A stretch of DNA of 41,931 nt, from assembly GCA_004552595.1 (NCBI GenBank), contig SFNX01000023.1, positions 1 to 41,931 on the forward strand. The letters are read 5' to 3'. The notes under the pieces are model-generated. The model did not search any database, was not told where the DNA came from, and was given only the letters and a program-made list of their open reading frames with translations. Origin of the DNA: Lachnospiraceae bacterium (lineage in GTDB: Bacteria > Bacillota > Clostridia > Lachnospirales > Lachnospiraceae). Every line of letters starts with the position of its first letter. Within the stretch, counting starts at the first letter, position 1. Below are positions 41,852-41,931 of the stretch, piece after piece. Made by a program: the position numbers and the translations under genes.

Positions 41852-41931
41852 ATGAAGAAGGAGTTATGAGATATAAGTGTTCATGCGGAGATTATTACGA
41901 TAAGCCAATACCAAAGATAGTTGTTCAGACA
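41596..41931 (+). other. Displaced C-terminal coding region of the SGNH protein (runs past window)
   Basis: In the frame that starts at 41596, codons continue without a stop to the window end and look protein-like. They give a helical KKALEETARQIEESKKAQ, a zinc-ribbon-like YICNDCGYIYEE, a Ser/Thr/His-rich linker and a second CSCGDYYDKP motif. Paired cysteines and normal codon use show this is the real C-terminal domain, disconnected by the 26-bp duplication. Confidence 0.75.

Noticed and set aside
1..41931. CRISPR array, insertion sequence, prophage or tRNA
   Set aside because: No spaced direct repeats, transposase or integrase motifs, terminal inverted repeats or cloverleaf-like sequences were noticed.

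Overview
The window is AT-rich and densely coding. It looks like a chromosomal segment of an anaerobic, probably motile clostridial Firmicute, most likely Lachnospiraceae. The grounds are family content and gene order: rho-rpmE-yqhQ-like-prmC-prfA, DUF1846, DUF3048, DUF4250, DUF4364, an oxygen-sensitive class III ribonucleotide reductase, a ferredoxin-fused aldo/keto reductase, a chemoreceptor and ECF-type vitamin transporters. Ribosome binding sites are of the AGGAGG type. I saw no phage, transposon, CRISPR array, tRNA or rRNA.

Layout. 1-2.1 kb: the end of a YfhO-like membrane protein, an ECF S component and a DUF3048 lipoprotein. 2.1-7.9 kb: a DNA-repair block. A radical SAM protein with a helix-hairpin-helix end and its DUF4130-type partner are read leftward; a PD-(D/E)XK nuclease fused to an XPD/DinG-like helicase is read rightward, followed by endonuclease IV. 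The divergent intergenic region carries two LexA-like boxes, one sitting between the -35 and -10 of the leftward promoter. 8.0-14.4 kb: a chemoreceptor, a family GH2 beta-mannosidase, a 58-residue DUF4250 protein, RarA and DUF4364. 14.5-19.3 kb: translation/transcription housekeeping (Rho, L31 with a structured leader, a YqhQ-like membrane protein, PrmC and its substrate RF1).

19.35-23.3 kb: thiT behind a very compact leader that contains the pyrimidine-sensing half of a TPP aptamer but not the usual pyrophosphate-sensing half, then a MATE exporter and a SulP transporter. 23.3-25.7 kb (minus strand): an MBOAT/SGNH pair of the type that O-acetylates polymers. 25.8-29.9 kb: signal peptidase I, a second DUF3048 lipoprotein, a Mbeg1-like hydrolase and a TPR lipoprotein. 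30.0-34.7 kb: NrdD with a fused C-terminal redoxin domain, PyrF and a serine beta-lactamase-like hydrolase. 34.7-41.9 kb: a gene-poor leader with competing hairpins, a 37-residue membrane peptide, the ferredoxin-fused aldo/keto reductase, SstT, DUF1846, an M18 aminopeptidase, and an SGNH hydrolase gene broken by a perfect 26-bp tandem duplication.

The most interesting points are the LexA-controlled divergent repair block, the half-TPP leader of thiT, the frameshifting 26-bp duplication at the right end, and a repeated arrangement in which the next gene's promoter is nested in the previous gene's terminator. All functional names rest on recognising motifs by eye; no database search was run.
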